Part shown: positions 1 to 12,399 of the stretch, in pieces
Numbering within the stretch: position 1 is the first letter of the stretch
Layout: each line of letters begins with the position of its first letter
Origin: Brassica napus
Taxonomy: Eukaryota > Streptophyta > Magnoliopsida > Brassicales > Brassicaceae
Reading direction: 5' to 3'
Length of the DNA stretch: 64,000 nucleotides
Assembly: GCF_020379485.1 (NCBI RefSeq)
Contig: NC_063449.1
Span: forward strand, 34,531,473-34,595,472
Program-made: the position numbers and the translations under genes
Notes under the pieces: model-generated
Told to the model about the DNA's origin: nothing
What the model saw: the letters and a program-made list of their open reading frames with translations, nothing else
Databases searched by the model: none

Positions 1-344
1 GTTCAGATAAACAGACTTAATCAATTTGACAACCATTCCAATTCAGATAAGACAAACAGACTAAACCAATTCAGTTCAGCGATAAAGATGCGTGTTACCT
101 TTATTGCCATTGTAGTCGAACGTTGATGAACCTTCATGTTTGTTGATCCGTAAGACGAACATCGATATCCTCTTGATCGGAACCATCTCAACAGACAGAG
201 AAACAAAACAAAATAAAAGTGGATCAGAGGTGACCGATTACAATAACAGACATCAAAAGCCAGATCATATGAAGCAAACACATCACAAATACAGAGAAAG
301 ACCAAAAATCAAAGACATGCATAAGTTGAAAGAGAGATACTCTG

Positions 345-735
345 CTTTACCTTTCGCTTCGGCGACTTCAGCCGTGGAGGGAGAGATAGAGGTTTTCAAC
401 CGTCGAGGAGCGCCGTCGAGCCACAGAAACAGAAGCCGTGATTCTTCTCCGAGGAGAGATGATGAAAGAGAGGCAGAGTGGTGGAGAGAGCTAGAGAGAC
501 GCATCGTCGTCTATCAAATAGGCCACAATCGACGCCTCCACCGCCAGATACGAGGTTCTCACCGTCACATACGCCGACGGTTTCAACCGATCGGTGAGAA
601 ATCGATCAACACCGGCGGATTCGACGAGGTGAGGTGAAGAGACGAGGTTTCGTCTACGCGGCGGAGAGAGAGAAGCCGTGTGTTTGTCAAAAAAAGAGCG
701 AAAGAGGTGTGCCCAATAGCGAACACGTGTCCACA
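345..735 (-). other. possible 5' end of a minus-strand gene running off the left edge
   Basis: On the minus strand a TATA-like stretch (reverse of 757-770) is followed by an ATG at 504 and an open frame rich in Ser and Arg that reaches a good-looking donor (AAG/GTAAAG, exon end near 349). Left of that the sequence reads like intron (T-rich on the minus strand). The plus-strand open frame at 140-637 overlaps this and has no recognisable domain. I do not recognise the product. The start could also lie in a 5' UTR, and the whole stretch may be promoter and leader only. Confidence 0.25.
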
Positions 736-839
736 AGACGTGGTTCTTCTTCCCCTTATTTAAGCGCCGCTTCCACTCATTAATCCCATTTATCTTTTTT
801 CTTAAATCCAAAATTAAACTAAGCACCCCCTTAACAACC

Positions 840-1379
840 CGCGTTGAACGTGCTTTTAGACTCTTAGCTAAGACATTGATGTAACTATGTCAAAAATGAC
901 ATGAATACAAAATTGGGAAGATACATAACCAAGAGAGTGAATGAGACATGAAATAAATTTTCTTACTGGTATGATCAATGACGTGTTGCAAATTTAATGA
1001 CTTTTCCATCCTCCTACTAAATATATATATATATTTTTTATCATATAGTAGATTCAATAAATTCTAAATAGGTGAAGTTATTTTCAAATGATGATTTTTT
1101 TTGTTTAAGAAAAAAAAAAGAAAAGAAAATAATAATGAAACTTATACCTTTTAAATCTTATTTATTTCCTATAAAAAAAATAGTAGTGAATATTGGGCTA
1201 AGAAATTAACTAGGCCTGAATAAAGTCCGATTGTCTAGAGTAAGCCCAATGGAGAAGACAAAACCCAAACATCATCACTTCATGTTTTGTCCGAGGGAAA
1301 GCCAATTTCCGTGTTCTTCCTCATCATCCCTGGAAAACGTAGGAACCCTAATCTTCTGTGAGTTTCTTTAAGCGAGACG
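840..1379 (+). promoter_or_regulatory. intergenic promoter region of the 1380-2700 gene
   Basis: No gene is seen here. The stretch is AT-rich and contains TGGGCT/AGCCCA elements (about 1194 and 1222-1246) and a telo-box AACCCTAA at 1344-1351 just before the start codon. In Arabidopsis that combination is known from promoters of housekeeping and translation-related genes. Confidence 0.4.
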
Positions 1380-2700
1380 ATGTCAGGGAGGGAAGTTAAA
1401 GAATACACAAATCTCTCCGACCCTAAAGGTGCAACCTTTAATCGAACATTGTTTCTGGTTAGATTTCATTGTATGGGTTTCTCGATTGAGCTTCGTTTAC
1501 TTTTTGATTGCAGATAGGAAACTAGGGAAGGGGGGTAAGATAGATGATGAAGATGTCACCTTTCAACGGATGGTTGCAAAGGTTAGCGCCTCGCCCTCTC
1601 CTTTGTTACCTAGTTGTATGCGAGAGCTTATCTCTGTGTAAATTGTTCCTCTTTCTTGCATTGTATAATAGTTATTTGATTCGTCTTTTGAGTGTCATCG
1701 GTTTGATCAAGCTCTTGTTTCTTCCTTGCTTCCATACCACTGGATCAACGTGGTGTTTTATTGATTGTTGTGGTTTATAGAGAAAGCTCTTTCTTAGAAG
1801 TGTTGTTGGTTATTGATGTCTGTGAAGTGATTCTATTTTTGGGAAGAGACTGTTCTGATAACATGCCCCGGCAGGGATAATGGCCCCTGCCAACTTTTTT
1901 TTGTGGTTATTTGCATTTAGATGCAAGATGTTGCTGGTGAGCGTGGAGGCTATCTTCATGGAAGAGGCGGTACCAATCTCTCTCCCTTTCTTTCTCTCTC
2001 ATCTCTTTGAAATTGTTTCATTACTTTTGAAGTGTTTTTTTTTATTACTGTAGCTTTGGACAGCGACGATTTACTTTATTTGAAAGAGCAGATGGAGGCA
2101 GAGCAGGATGCAGAGCGCCTTCTGAGACGAACTGAGAAGAGGGCTTTTGCTGCCTTTAAAATATCCTTTCTTGTTTGATTATTGTTCAGTAGCTAGCCAT
2201 GATTTCATTCACCACTGTATATGTCTTTCTTGACCATAAATCACAAAGCTGCAACCCAAGCTGATTCATCTCCAGCATCTGTTCCTTTACCACTTCGTGT
2301 TGAGCCCAAACCAAAGAGTGGTATCAGGTAGCAGTTTCCTCCCTTTCTACTTTATTCTCACCATGAAATGGATTGTCTTAAGACTCTAAGTCGGTGACCA
2401 ACTTTGTGTGTGTTTCCAATGTGTAGGCAGCAAGATTTGCTGAGAAAGGTTGTTGAGGTTAAACCAAAGCGACCAAAGGTCTCTACGACCTCAAGTGCAG
2501 AAAGAAGCGATATAGGGCCAACAGAAGCAAAGGTTCAAAGAGATAAGCAGAAAGAAGAAGCTAATGCTGTGTCAAAGAAACTGGACAGACCTGAGGAGGA
2601 GCAACCCAGAGGGAAAGCAGCAGAAAGCAATGTGCAAGGTCAAAATGCTTTGAAAGGCTTGCTGGGATTAGCATATGAGTCTTCAGATGAAGAAGACTGA
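1380..2700 (+). CDS. conserved plant protein of unknown function, 6 exons, 209 aa
   Basis: Exons read as 1380-1428, 1514-1581, 1921-1969, 2054-2160, 2245-2327 and 2427-2700; phases join without a stop to give 209 aa. The N-terminus begins MSGREVKEYTNLSDPK, followed by an acidic block (IDDEDVTFQRMVAKMQ), a Gly-rich GERGGYLHGRG segment, a likely helix rich in Glu/Arg, and a basic region around RQQDLLRKVVEVKPKRPKV. The C-terminus is LKGLLGLAYESSDEED, an acidic tail. There is no membrane segment or signal peptide; a nuclear or cytosolic protein is likely (inference). Intron 4 lacks GT-AG ends and fits a U12-type AT-AC intron. I recognise the protein as one of a conserved plant family but cannot name a function. 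The telo-box before the start suggests broad expression. Confidence 0.9.
2161..2244 (+). other. U12-type (AT-AC) intron
   Basis: The intron starts ATATCCTTTC, matching the minor-spliceosome donor consensus ATATCCTT exactly. It ends in TCAC, and a branch-site-like TTTCTTGAC lies at 2226-2234, whose branch A is 11 nt from the 3' end. Removing 84 nt joins codons for ...FAAFK and KAATQAD... in frame. No GT-AG pair does this as well. Confidence 0.85.
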
Positions 2701-2989
2701 GAGGAGTGATGAACACTAAACAGGGTTCTTTCTCCATTTAGTCTCGCCGCGTTTTGTTTTTGCCGTCTCCAATATTTATGTTGAAAGCTTATAAGAGTTT
2801 AGCTTTAATGTTCAAGACAGCCCGTGGAGCCCTGCACTTGTTGTAATTTGTTGAGATCAAACGGGTTTGTTGGAGTTTGAAATAGAGAATTGTTTCCGAA
2901 ACCATACGGTTGTCATGTTATGTTAGCAAGAGCTCATGATGTCAAACGTACAAATTTACATGAAGAAAATGGGAAGAGAAGGCTAAATT

Positions 2990-4035
2990 AACTAGGTGAT
3001 CATGAGTTGAACAAACTTCTGGCTATCAGAGCTTTCAGGCTTCCAAGTGCCTGTATTGCAGAAATTGAGAGGTTATGTTCAGCTTTCTTGTGGTCAGGGC
3101 CGGACATGAAAAGGTTGCTTGGGTGGATGCATGTAAACCAAAACATGAAGGGGGACTAGGCACTCCATCTCTAAAGGTGGTATATATGGTCAGTTGCCTT
3201 AAGCTTATATGGTGGTTGTGTTCGGCGAAGTCGCTGTGGATGCAATGGATACAAATGTATCTTATTCGAAAGAATTTGTTCTGGTCTTTACTTTGAGGGA
3301 AACTTCCTAAGCTGGATCATGGTTGTGGAGGAAAATTTTAAATGCTCGAGAACTGGCTAAAGCTTTTCACACATTAGAAATGGTGTAACCACTTTTTTTT
3401 TGTTTGATTGTTGGACTGACATGGGCAGATTACATGACATTATTGGAAACAGAGGTGTTACATTGACATTGACATGGGCATAGCAGAAACAGCAACAGTG
3501 GAAGATGTCATTAACACCCACGGGCAGATAAGGCATCGAGTCTCGGGCTTAAATCAGGTGGAGGATGAAATAGATAAGAGGAGGCAAACAAGGGTTAAGG
3601 TAGAGGATATTCAGATATGGAGACAAAATGAAAATAAGTATAGCAACAAATTCTCATATAAGAACACTTGGCAGCAAATAAGATAGAAGTGACCACAGTT
3701 TATTCTTGGAGTAAGAGTATCTGGTTTGCGAATAGAACACCAAAGTACGCCTTCTTAATGAGTGGAATTTTGGGTGATGACTGACTATACTACTGCTAGT
3801 AATTTAATGGCAGCTCTAATCAAGGAATCAACATCAAGCTGGATAAAACTCTTTATTACAATACAAGGTATGCTGCTTTCCAGGCGGCTGCAGTCCACTG
3901 TATATGGCGTGAAAGAATTAACCGGAGACATGGAGAGGATCCTTCACCTCCTCTCAGACTTGAGAAGCATATGGACAGGAGAATAAGAAACAGACTCGGC
4001 ACAATTCGTCTTCAAGGAAAATAGAGTTTATGAAG
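2990..4035 (+). pseudogene. degenerate 3' part of a LINE (non-LTR) ORF2
   Basis: Pieces in three frames read as the C-terminal part of a plant LINE reverse transcriptase polyprotein. About 3100-3290 gives KVAWVDACKPKHEGGLG and a following LKLIWWL segment typical of the region after the RT palm. About 3400-3690 has the DMGR...DMGIAETATVEDV spacer, and 3690-4020 the zf-RVT region and tail (CIWRERINRRHGE in a shifted frame). Frameshifts and stops are frequent, so it is a dead copy. I see no clear target-site duplication. It is a separate insertion from the LINE at 30053-30856. Confidence 0.75.
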
Positions 4036-4788
4036 CAGGGCTTTCTAACATGGTTTGGTTCAAGGATAAGCAAGCACCTAGCACGTTTTTTACATTCATA
4101 TGGTTTATTAGTTATGAGAGATATATATATATTTTTTTTGAACTTATTTTATGAGAGATATTTTTAAAAAGTTAAAAACACTTCTCTGAAAAAAAAGCAC
4201 TAGATGTAACACAGTCTTTTGGTTTGAGTATAACTTTCACATTCATTCCAAAAAAAAGGAGTAGTTTGTGAATCTAGAGGTCATTAGCTTCATTGGAAAG
4301 AACTTTAACCATTGTACCAGAGATCTCTTGTTAAAATGATTGTTGAGACAAAACTAACGTTACATGCTGAGTTTTAGGTGCATAGGATTATGAGTTTCGG
4401 TCCAGAAACTTCCTTATATTAAAAAAATAAAGAATAGCTTGTTTCAGATTTCATGAAGATGAAGATATGCCTACAAGCTTATGTAATGTGGGAGATTGAT
4501 GAAGCTTGTGACAATACCAAGTTTGTGACTTAACCAACGGTTTATATGAAATACAACATATCATCCATAACATAATATTAATAGCTTGCTTGATTATTTG
4601 GGTTAATTAAATTTCTTACAAACTCCTTGGGGGGGGGGAATAGGAGAAAATGTAAAAATATTGGTTAATTGGTAATAACCCCACAACTATGCTGTATTTC
4701 ACTTAGATGCCCCCCGTTTGTTTGTTGGTCCGTCTCCTAAAGGCCGGAGAGAGAGTCAATTCGGCGGCACGTGTGGGGGTTTTAGAAA
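4036..4788. other. intergenic stretch without a gene
   Basis: AT-rich, with a 9-base G run near 4629. No open frame or repeat structure that I can support; the last 120 bases presumably hold the promoter of the methyltransferase gene. Confidence 0.5.
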
Positions 4789-6153
4789 ATGGGCGAGGAG
4801 GAAGCAAGTAAAGGAGAAGATACGGTGGAGGAGATACGCCGGATGAGTGGTTACGGCGGAGATGTGATAGCCGTCGGTGGGTTTCCGACTTCAGACTCGG
4901 AATCCGATTCGGATTTGGCGGCGGCGGAGATAATGATCATATGGGCTATTCAAGGCCCAACATCTTTTGCTCCCAACACCTTAGTTTCGCAGTCTTCTCT
5001 TGAGCTGCGTCTCGACGCTTGTGGCCACTCACTCTCTATCCTCCAGTCTCCTTGTTCACTGGTAAACCTCTTAGCTTAACATATTCATAGCATAAAAAAT
5101 GTGAACTTTTAGGGTTTATACATTGTATTTTAACTTGGGTAGTTAGGTTGTAGAAGATGCTTGTGTTTGTGGCTTTTAGCATAGCATTTGAAGGCAGTGA
5201 TGTAACTTGATTCTTCTTGCACTGATCATCAAATGGGTTTGAACTATCTCATGTGTGTTTTGTTGTATATTGGGATGTGAAGAACACGCCTGGAGTAACG
5301 GGGTCAGTAATGTGGGACAGTGGTGTGGTCCTAGGGAAGTTCTTGGAACATTCTGTTGATTCCAAAGATCTTTCTCTTGAAGGCAAGAAAATCGTTGAGC
5401 TGGGTTCTGGTTGTGGCTTAGTTGGGTGAGCTAAAAAAAGTGCAAATCTTTATCTTCCGTGATTGAACTCCACGAGTACTGTGTTTTGAACTTTGCTCTC
5501 TCAGTTGTATCGCAGCGCTTTTGGGAGGCGATGTTGTTCTCACCGATCTCCCGGATAGACTGAGGCTACTCAAGAAGAACATCGACACCAATCTGCAAAG
5601 TGGGAACACAAGGGGATCTGCTGTTGTGCAGGAACTTGTTTGGGGAGATGACCCTGATCCAGATTTGATTGAACCACTCCCTGATTACGGTACATTTATT
5701 CATCTCATCCGCTTTTGCTTTGCACACACCATTTTCACACCTTTTTTACTGTCTCTGCACTTTTGTAGTATTAGGCTCAGATGTTATCTACAGCGAAGAA
5801 GCTGTTCACCACTTGATCCAAACGCTTGTGCAACTTTGCGGCGATCAAACTACAATCTTCTTATCAGGAGAACTACGGAATGGTATTATTCTTTCTCTTC
5901 TTGTGTGCTTTTACTCACCTTACATATATCAGAGTACACAATGTCTAAATTTTGCTGCTGTCCCTTTTTTTTTATGTCAGATGCTGTTCTTGAGTATTTC
6001 TTAGAATCTGCGCTGAAAGATTTTGCGATAGGGCGTGTGGAACAAACACAGTGGCATCCGGATTATCGCAGCCGTAGAGTAGTACTTTACGTTCTTGAGA
6101 AGAAGTCGAAGAGATGCCTCGCTGATGTTTCTTCGCTTAATCAGTCTTGTTAG
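4789..6153 (+). CDS. METTL21-type protein (lysine) methyltransferase, 5 exons, 295 aa
   Basis: Exons 4789-5061, 5283-5425, 5505-5689, 5769-5882 and 5981-6153 join in frame to 295 aa. The N-terminus is acidic (EEEASKGEDTVEEIRRM). SAM-binding motif I is VELGSGCGLVG at about residues 128-139; the acidic loop follows in VLTDLPDRL (about 147), and the family's later motif in VLGSDVIYSEEAVHHL (about 201). This is the layout of methyltransferase family 16 (METTL21-like), seven-strand enzymes that methylate lysines on cytosolic proteins; the actual substrate here is unknown. From memory the neighbour of the Arabidopsis SCPL2-6 cluster, At1g73320, is such a methyltransferase, so this is likely its orthologue. 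All motifs look intact. A broken extra copy of exon 4 lies at 27205-27319. Confidence 0.9.
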
Positions 6154-6471
6154 CCATTGAGGTTTGTTTTGTTTACAGTGTATGATGACGGACCACATTA
6201 GAATAAGACCATTATAAATTATAAAAATATGACTTTGTTACATGTAGTAGTTTTGTATTCTGTTAAACATTATTATATACGATTTGAGGATCAGACATGA
6301 AAGTTTCCCATAAGAAAAAGTGACAAGCTGGGTGATGGAGCCAAGGTTAATATAAGATGCAGAGTGGGTTGGCGACTTTCTTTGGTTTTTTACTTCGACG
6401 TTTTCAGTATTAAGATCCAATCATTGTCAGTTCTTAAAGACTATTGACTTTCTGAAACTGGAAAAAAACGA
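6154..6471 (+). promoter_or_regulatory. spacer and upstream block of the first SCPL gene
   Basis: This stretch contains the block (toward 6240-6430) that recurs before the other SCPL copies: a TTTTGTATTCT motif, an ATTTGAGGATCA/GAAGATCA motif, a run ending in TTTGGTTTT, and GATCCAATCATTGTC near 6414. The recurrence shows that the copies were duplicated together with their promoters. Confidence 0.5.
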
Positions 6472-8861
6472 ATGGCTAAGGACTATGTTTCCTCTATTCT
6501 GAAATATCTGCTTCTGCATCTTGTCTTCTTGAGTCAGCAACATGCTGATTCTGCCTCTATCGTCAAGTTTCTTCCTTGTTTTGAAGGCCCTCTTCCCTTT
6601 GAGCTTGAAACCGGGTTTGTTTTCTCTTCTATTTGTGGTTAGTTATTTCTGTGTTGACTCTTACTAGGTTACTGTTTCTTGTGAATGAAGTTACATTGGT
6701 GTTGGTGAGGAAGAGGAAGTGCAATTGTTCTACTACTTCATCAAGTCTGAGAGGAAACCTGAAGAAGACCCTCTTCTTCTTTGGCTAAGTGGAGGACCTG
6801 GCTGCTCTTCCATCCATGGTCTTCTGTTTGAGAATGGTGAAATTTGAAACATTGATAAACTCAATTCTTATGCGTCTCTTATTACTAGTTTTAATTGTAT
6901 ACATGTATATGGTGAGTAGGGCCTCTGACTATGAAGCTTGAGGTGTACAATGAAACTCTACCTTCGTTAGTCTCTACTACATACTCATGGACAAAGGTAA
7001 CAACACAAAGTGTGTTTACTCATATGGCGATCACAAAACCTGATGATCAGTTCTTGATCATGTTCCTCAGACGTCTAGCATTATATTCTTGGATCAGCCT
7101 GTTGGAACTGGCTTCTCCTTCTCAACTCAACTTGTTGATACACCGAGTGATTCAGGAGAGGCCAAACGGATCCATGAGTTTCTTCACAAGGTGAGAAACA
7201 TAATTGTTCTCTTAAAATATGTCACGGTTCCCAGTAAGAAATATGAACCGTAACTTAACAAATCAAGAACTGTGCATAGAATTTAAAAGCTCATTTTCTT
7301 TTCATGGTTGTTGTGCAGTGGCTAGGTAAGAATGAAGAGTTTATTCTCAACCCTTTCTATGTTGGCGGGGATTCTTATTCTGGTAAGGTTGTTCCTGCCG
7401 TCGTTCAAGAAATCTCTAAAGGTATGTATGGACACAGAGGAAACATGATGGATGATACATGCAATCATCAATGCTTTAAACCTCCCATAAATCTTCAGGT
7501 TCGTCGGTATTTTGTTGCTTCTTTTATGACATATGCCAAAGCATTAAAAAACTGATAGTTTTTCTTTGTCCGGGGTATACTGACCAACAACAGGGTTATG
7601 TTCTCGGTAACCCGGTAACAGGATCCGAAGTTGACTTAAACAGCCGTATTCCATTTGCTCGTGAAATGACACTGATCTCTGATGAGCTCTACGAGGTATG
7701 AAGCATGAAGTTTGCGTTTGTTTCTTGTTCCAACAATGTAGTTCAAATGTCTTTCTTTCTTTTTGCAGTCCCTAAAGAAAAGCTGCAAAGGAAAATATGT
7801 AAATGTTGATCCAGGTAACACAGAATGCTTGAAACTCGTTGAAGAATACAACAAGGTACACACTCTCGAATGTTTTTTTTCTTAGTTGATATTGTGTCTG
7901 CTTAATTAGTAAAAGAACATCACTCAGTACAGAACTTTTGTGGTTTCTTTATAGTGTACAAAGACAGTAAACCCATATCTTATATCAGAACCATTGTGTG
8001 AAACTGAGACTCCAGATTGCTATGTAAGTAATACATATCCCAACACTCTTTTAACTGTTAAACCATTGAGGAAACAAATATATATATAAAAGGTACTTTT
8101 GCAGATCTATAGGTATTTGCTAGCTAGCTACTGGGCCAATGACGAAAGGGTACGCAAAGCTCTTCAAATCTATAAGGTATATAAAACATGTTCATTTCAA
8201 GGTTTTGGATAAAGAAAAGTGTTTAAGAGGATATGTGATTGCAGGAGAGTGTAGGAAAATGGGTACGATGTAAATTCGATATTCCTTACATTAAAGACAT
8301 TATAAGTAGTATACCTTACCATATGGATTACAGCATCAGTAGCCATCGTTCTCTCATCTTCAGGTCAGAGTTTTAACTTCTTTTTCTTTTCTTTCCTCAC
8401 CAAGATCCATAACTTTATGTGGTTTTGGGTGAACAGTGGTGATCACGATATGGCAATACCTTACCTTGGAACTCAAGCTTGGATAAGATCGCTCAACTAT
8501 TCTGTAATTGAGGACAAGAGGCCATGGATGATCAATAATCAGCTCGCTGGGTATTATACTGAGTATTCTTGTTTATTGTTTTTTTTTATTAGAGAGTCAC
8601 CTACTCACCTCAGAGATCAACCAATCTTTGCATCTTCTTGGCAGATATACAACAACTTATGCAAATAAAATGACATTTGCTACTATCAAAGCAAGTCTTT
8701 CCCTACTTCTCTTAAAAATTTTCAGTCGGACATTTTTTACTGTGGTTTTAACTTAATTGCGTTGTGGGTTTTGAGTATAGGGAGGTGGTCATACAGCAGA
8801 GTATAAACCAGAGGAAAGCTTTATCATGTTTCAACGGTGGATAAATGGCCAATCTCTGTAA
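6472..8861 (+). CDS. serine carboxypeptidase-like protein (SCPL clade IA), copy 1, 451 aa
   Basis: Exons: 6472-6614, 6691-6836, 6920-6996, 7071-7190, 7319-7498, 7594-7695, 7769-7855, 7955-8023, 8105-8176, 8245-8363, 8437-8550, 8645-8690, 8781-8861. The frame is open for 451 aa. A signal peptide (about residues 1-27) is followed by the SCPL core: [10 protein letters not shown] oxyanion motif, catalytic Ser181 in GDSYSG, Asp in SGDHD (about 374-376), His429 in GGGHTAEY. Clade IA members in Arabidopsis are vacuolar acyltransferases that use glucose esters (SNG1 and relatives) rather than peptidases; the substrate here is unknown. Intron 12 uses a GC donor (AAA/GCAAGT at 8691). What is an intron in copies 2, 4 and 5 between the exons ending ...EISK and starting GNYQ is here only 39 nt (7422-7460), has no AG acceptor, and is translated in frame, adding 13 residues. 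Whether the protein still folds is open. Confidence 0.8.
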
Positions 8862-9960
8862 ACAACTAACCTATATTTAAACAAGCTCTGTATACACACA
8901 TGATGTGGTATTATTTACCTGTAATCATTGAGGTTGTTTGTGTGACGATGACTTGCCACTTAACATTGGAGTATATTATAAGATGAAAATTTACTTTTAA
9001 AACAGTAAAACTAGATTTTGAGTTTGTTTTCGGAACAAAGTAAATTTATTTGATATAAATTTGTATTTCTTATTTTTCTATTTTGCATTTAAATGCTACA
9101 ACAAAACTAATATATTTCTACAATTTATATATATATAATGTTCTGATGAAAATAATTTCGACTATGGAATATGTAATCAGGTTTTAGAATAATATGCAAA
9201 TATATATAGGCGACAAATATTTAAAATACGTAATCAGATTTGAATAAAATAAGGGTATTTTTTACATTTATATAGCATTTTGAGTTATCATAGTAATTAG
9301 TTAATAATATCCATACCTAAAATCCGACCCTTAATCAATCCGAAAGTCAGCATCCTAGATCTGATTAGACCTAGTTTATATACTTGAATGGATTTTAAAT
9401 TGCTATATCCGAAAAACCTATATCAAATCTGACAATCCCGAGAGCCGAATGAGTATCCGAACATATATATAAGTTATAATTATACTTATAATAATATTCA
9501 TACCTAAAGCTAAAATTATAAATAAAATATATTAGTTATTATGGGTATTTATGGTTAAAAATGGATGTTTTAGAAACAAAATATCCAGATCAATTGTATT
9601 CATGGTTACTTTCAGATCAAAATAACTTATTTGAACCATATATAATAAGTATTTTTGGTTATTTTTAATTATTTTGGGTAAATTTATGTAATTTGGATAT
9701 AAATACCCAGACTAAGTCGAAAAGTTTGGTTATTTCAGTTAAAAAATATCCGAATTCGAACCAGATATAACAAATATCCTGAACTTTTTAAAATCTATTT
9801 ATCAGAAAAGATATGACAATAAAATAAATAGACCTGTTTAATTTTAATATCTAATAGAATTATTATAATATTTTGTTTGTGTGTTAATGTATTTTTGGTT
9901 TTTTTTATACGGGTAAAATACATCAGATGATAAAAGTAAAATATATTATATTAAAATAAA

Positions 9961-10003
<43 letters not shown>

Positions 10004-10183
10004 AATAAATTATTTCTGTCAGTCCAAGACTATGAATTTATGTTGAAAGAAAAAAAGGAAGATGAATCTTAAACCTATCAAGTTAATATAACGGAAAAAT
10101 GTTGATAAAATATGTTACTATTTGCTCCCAAAAAACTATAAAGATTTTTTGGTCTGATAATTTAGTTATAACTATAAAAGAAA
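8862..10183. other. AT-rich intergenic DNA with old repeat remnants
   Basis: No gene. From about 9300 to 9790 the text repeatedly runs ATCCGAA/CCGAACCC-like words, a decayed version of the 'TTCGGGTTCGG' repeat family also seen inside the MITE at 44583-45267. A (TA)n microsatellite occupies 9962-10000. Confidence 0.45.
9962..10000. repeat. (TA)n microsatellite
   Basis: About 19 uninterrupted TA units, visible directly. Confidence 0.95.
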
Positions 10184-12050
10184 CTAGATTCTGCCCCGTC
10201 CTTAAAAGGGGTATATTTTTTGTTTTACATTTTTCTTAGAAATTTTAATTTTTATATTTGTGTTTTAATCATTTTTGTGTTTTTTTATAATATTTTTCTT
10301 AAATGATTAATAATAAATTTTAATAATTGTATTAAAATAGTTGGACTACACATATATCAATAGGTCATGTTCATGTTTTAATAGAATAGATAAAGATAAT
10401 TGAGGGAAATGAGTCCCATCTATTTTGTGTGATTCATACGAAAAAAACAAAGGAACTTACATGTTATACAAATATAAATTAGCTGCAGTAAAAGAAAAAA
10501 ATGAAAATTAGTTATAGTTATTATATAGATTTAGTCAAATATGTTCCAGTCATTTATTTGCACAGGCTCCGTGAGTTTTTTTATTTGTATAGGTAAGAGT
10601 TGTGGATCCCTAGAATATAGGATTAGAGGAGTAGTTACAATACATCATATAATGTGAATTTGCCGGATGACCAAATTTGAAAATGAAATTAAGTGCAAAA
10701 CATTGATTTTGACGTTATTAAGTCCATAACAATTATGTCAACTTCTATCTGATACTATATTTTTTTTAATCAAGTTGCCAGTAATAGAAAGAGAAACTGA
10801 TGACATCAACAATTTGACACCCCACAATTAATTATCACACGTAATACAACAAAAACCACACTTTTGTTTAACACATAAATATGCATCTAATTTTTCAATA
10901 CCATATCACTAAAATTAATATGATTCAAAATCCACTCACATCTAATAAATACTAAAACTCCAAACCTCAACTCCTAAATACTAAACCCTAAACTTTAAAC
11001 ATCACCCTTTCATCTAAATATTAAACCATAAACCCTAATTAATGAACCCTAAACCCGTAAACCTTAAACCCAATTATCAAAATCTGAAAATAGTATATAA
11101 TATTATGTAATATTAAACAAAATGCAAACTTAATTTTTGAATAGTATAGGACTCCAATCCAACACACAACTTCTCAATGCTAAACTCAGACCTAACGTTT
11201 GAATACTAAACCCAAAAATGCTATCACTAAACCCAAACCTAAACTCCCACCTTCTAAATATTAAACCCTAAACCCAAGTATAGACTCTAAACCCAAATAG
11301 AATGGAGCAAAATACATAGTATAGTACAAATTGGTGAGCAAAAAAGAACATTCTTTATTAATCGTCAAATGGAACATACATAATACGGTCACTAAACCCA
11401 AACCTCAACCCCCACCTTTCAAATACTAAACCCTAAATCTTAATCATTAAACCCTAAACCCAAATATAAACTCTAAACCCAAATAATATAGAACAAAATA
11501 CATAGTATAGTACATATAGTTGTAAACTAGAAATTGATAAATAATGAATTTATCAAACAATCGATGGTACAATAATACAACAATTGTAGCATACTATTTA
11601 GTTCGGTACTTGCGAATGGTACGAAAATATAAGAATCATACTATACTATAATTTTCTTTCACTACATATAGTATAGTCAGCGAGTTCATCTTCTTCACAT
11701 CTTCCTCTTTTTGCAGACATGGTGATATACGCATTCACTAGTCCAGAGTAATTATTCTTCACCGTACCATATCAATACAACATACTATAAAAATTTAAAT
11801 AACAATGAAAAAAATTAAGATCAACAACATTAAAAAAAAACTCAAAAAAAAAAATTCTGACGTCACCTCGTCACGATTTATGAAGAATCCATGTTCTTTC
11901 TCCGTCTAGTAGTTTGTGTTTGTATGTATGAAAAAGAAACAGAGATTAGAGGAGAAAAGGAAGAAGAAGATAAAAAGATGTGCACCAATGATAGCCACAA
12001 TTTATTAAATCATTTATTTAAGAAAATTTTAATAAATAATTCTCAGTAGA
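10184..12050 (-). mobile_element. putative non-autonomous Helitron carrying telomere-like repeats
   Basis: Read on the minus strand, the 3' end has CCCC...GGGG stem potential followed by CAGAATCTAG (10184-10187 is CTAG on the plus strand), and the next flanking base is T, as expected for Helitrons. A matching 5' TC start would be at 12050 (TCTACTGAGAATTATT on the minus strand) preceded by A. No protein is coded. Between about 10955 and 11500 the element is packed with degenerate AAACCCTA/AAACCCAAA words. The right boundary is less certain than the left. Confidence 0.5.
10955..11510. repeat. degenerate interstitial telomere-like repeats
   Basis: Many copies of CTAAACCCTAAAC, TAAACCCAAAT and similar words, interspersed with AT-rich spacers; one 100-base block (CACTAAACCCAAACCT...ATAGTATAGTACA) occurs twice, at about 11225-11330 and 11390-11515. 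Plant telomere repeats are TTTAGGG, so these resemble an internal array amplified within the element rather than true telomere. Confidence 0.6.
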
Positions 12051-12399
12051 TTACACAGGTTGAATTGAAGGGTAATATAACATTATTACATAAAATACAT
12101 ATACTGTAGATGAAAGTTATAGGTTTTAGTTACCTAATGAATTATAATTTGTTTGAAAGTTATACAGGCCAATTCCCCAATTATAAAAGGTATTTATAAT
12201 CGGCAGTTGATTTTGTAAAATGAAGTCCAACGGCAAATAAGTAATATTCCTTAAAAATAGGACATTAGTGGTTATGGAACTGCTTTGTTATTTAGATGTA
12301 TGTAATTAGTCATATAAGCAGTTATATATTGATACCGTATTATTTTAAATTAGACTGAACTAATATTTTAATAGTATTGATTGATGATTGATGATTGAT

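Noticed and set aside
140..637. Plus-strand open frame of 165 codons rich in Arg
   Set aside because: No domain, lies antisense to a more gene-like minus-strand start with a donor site, and has leader-like composition.
10955..11510. True telomere or ancient chromosome-fusion site
   Set aside because: Repeat words are degenerate, interspersed and confined within Helitron-like ends, unlike a continuous TTTAGGG array.
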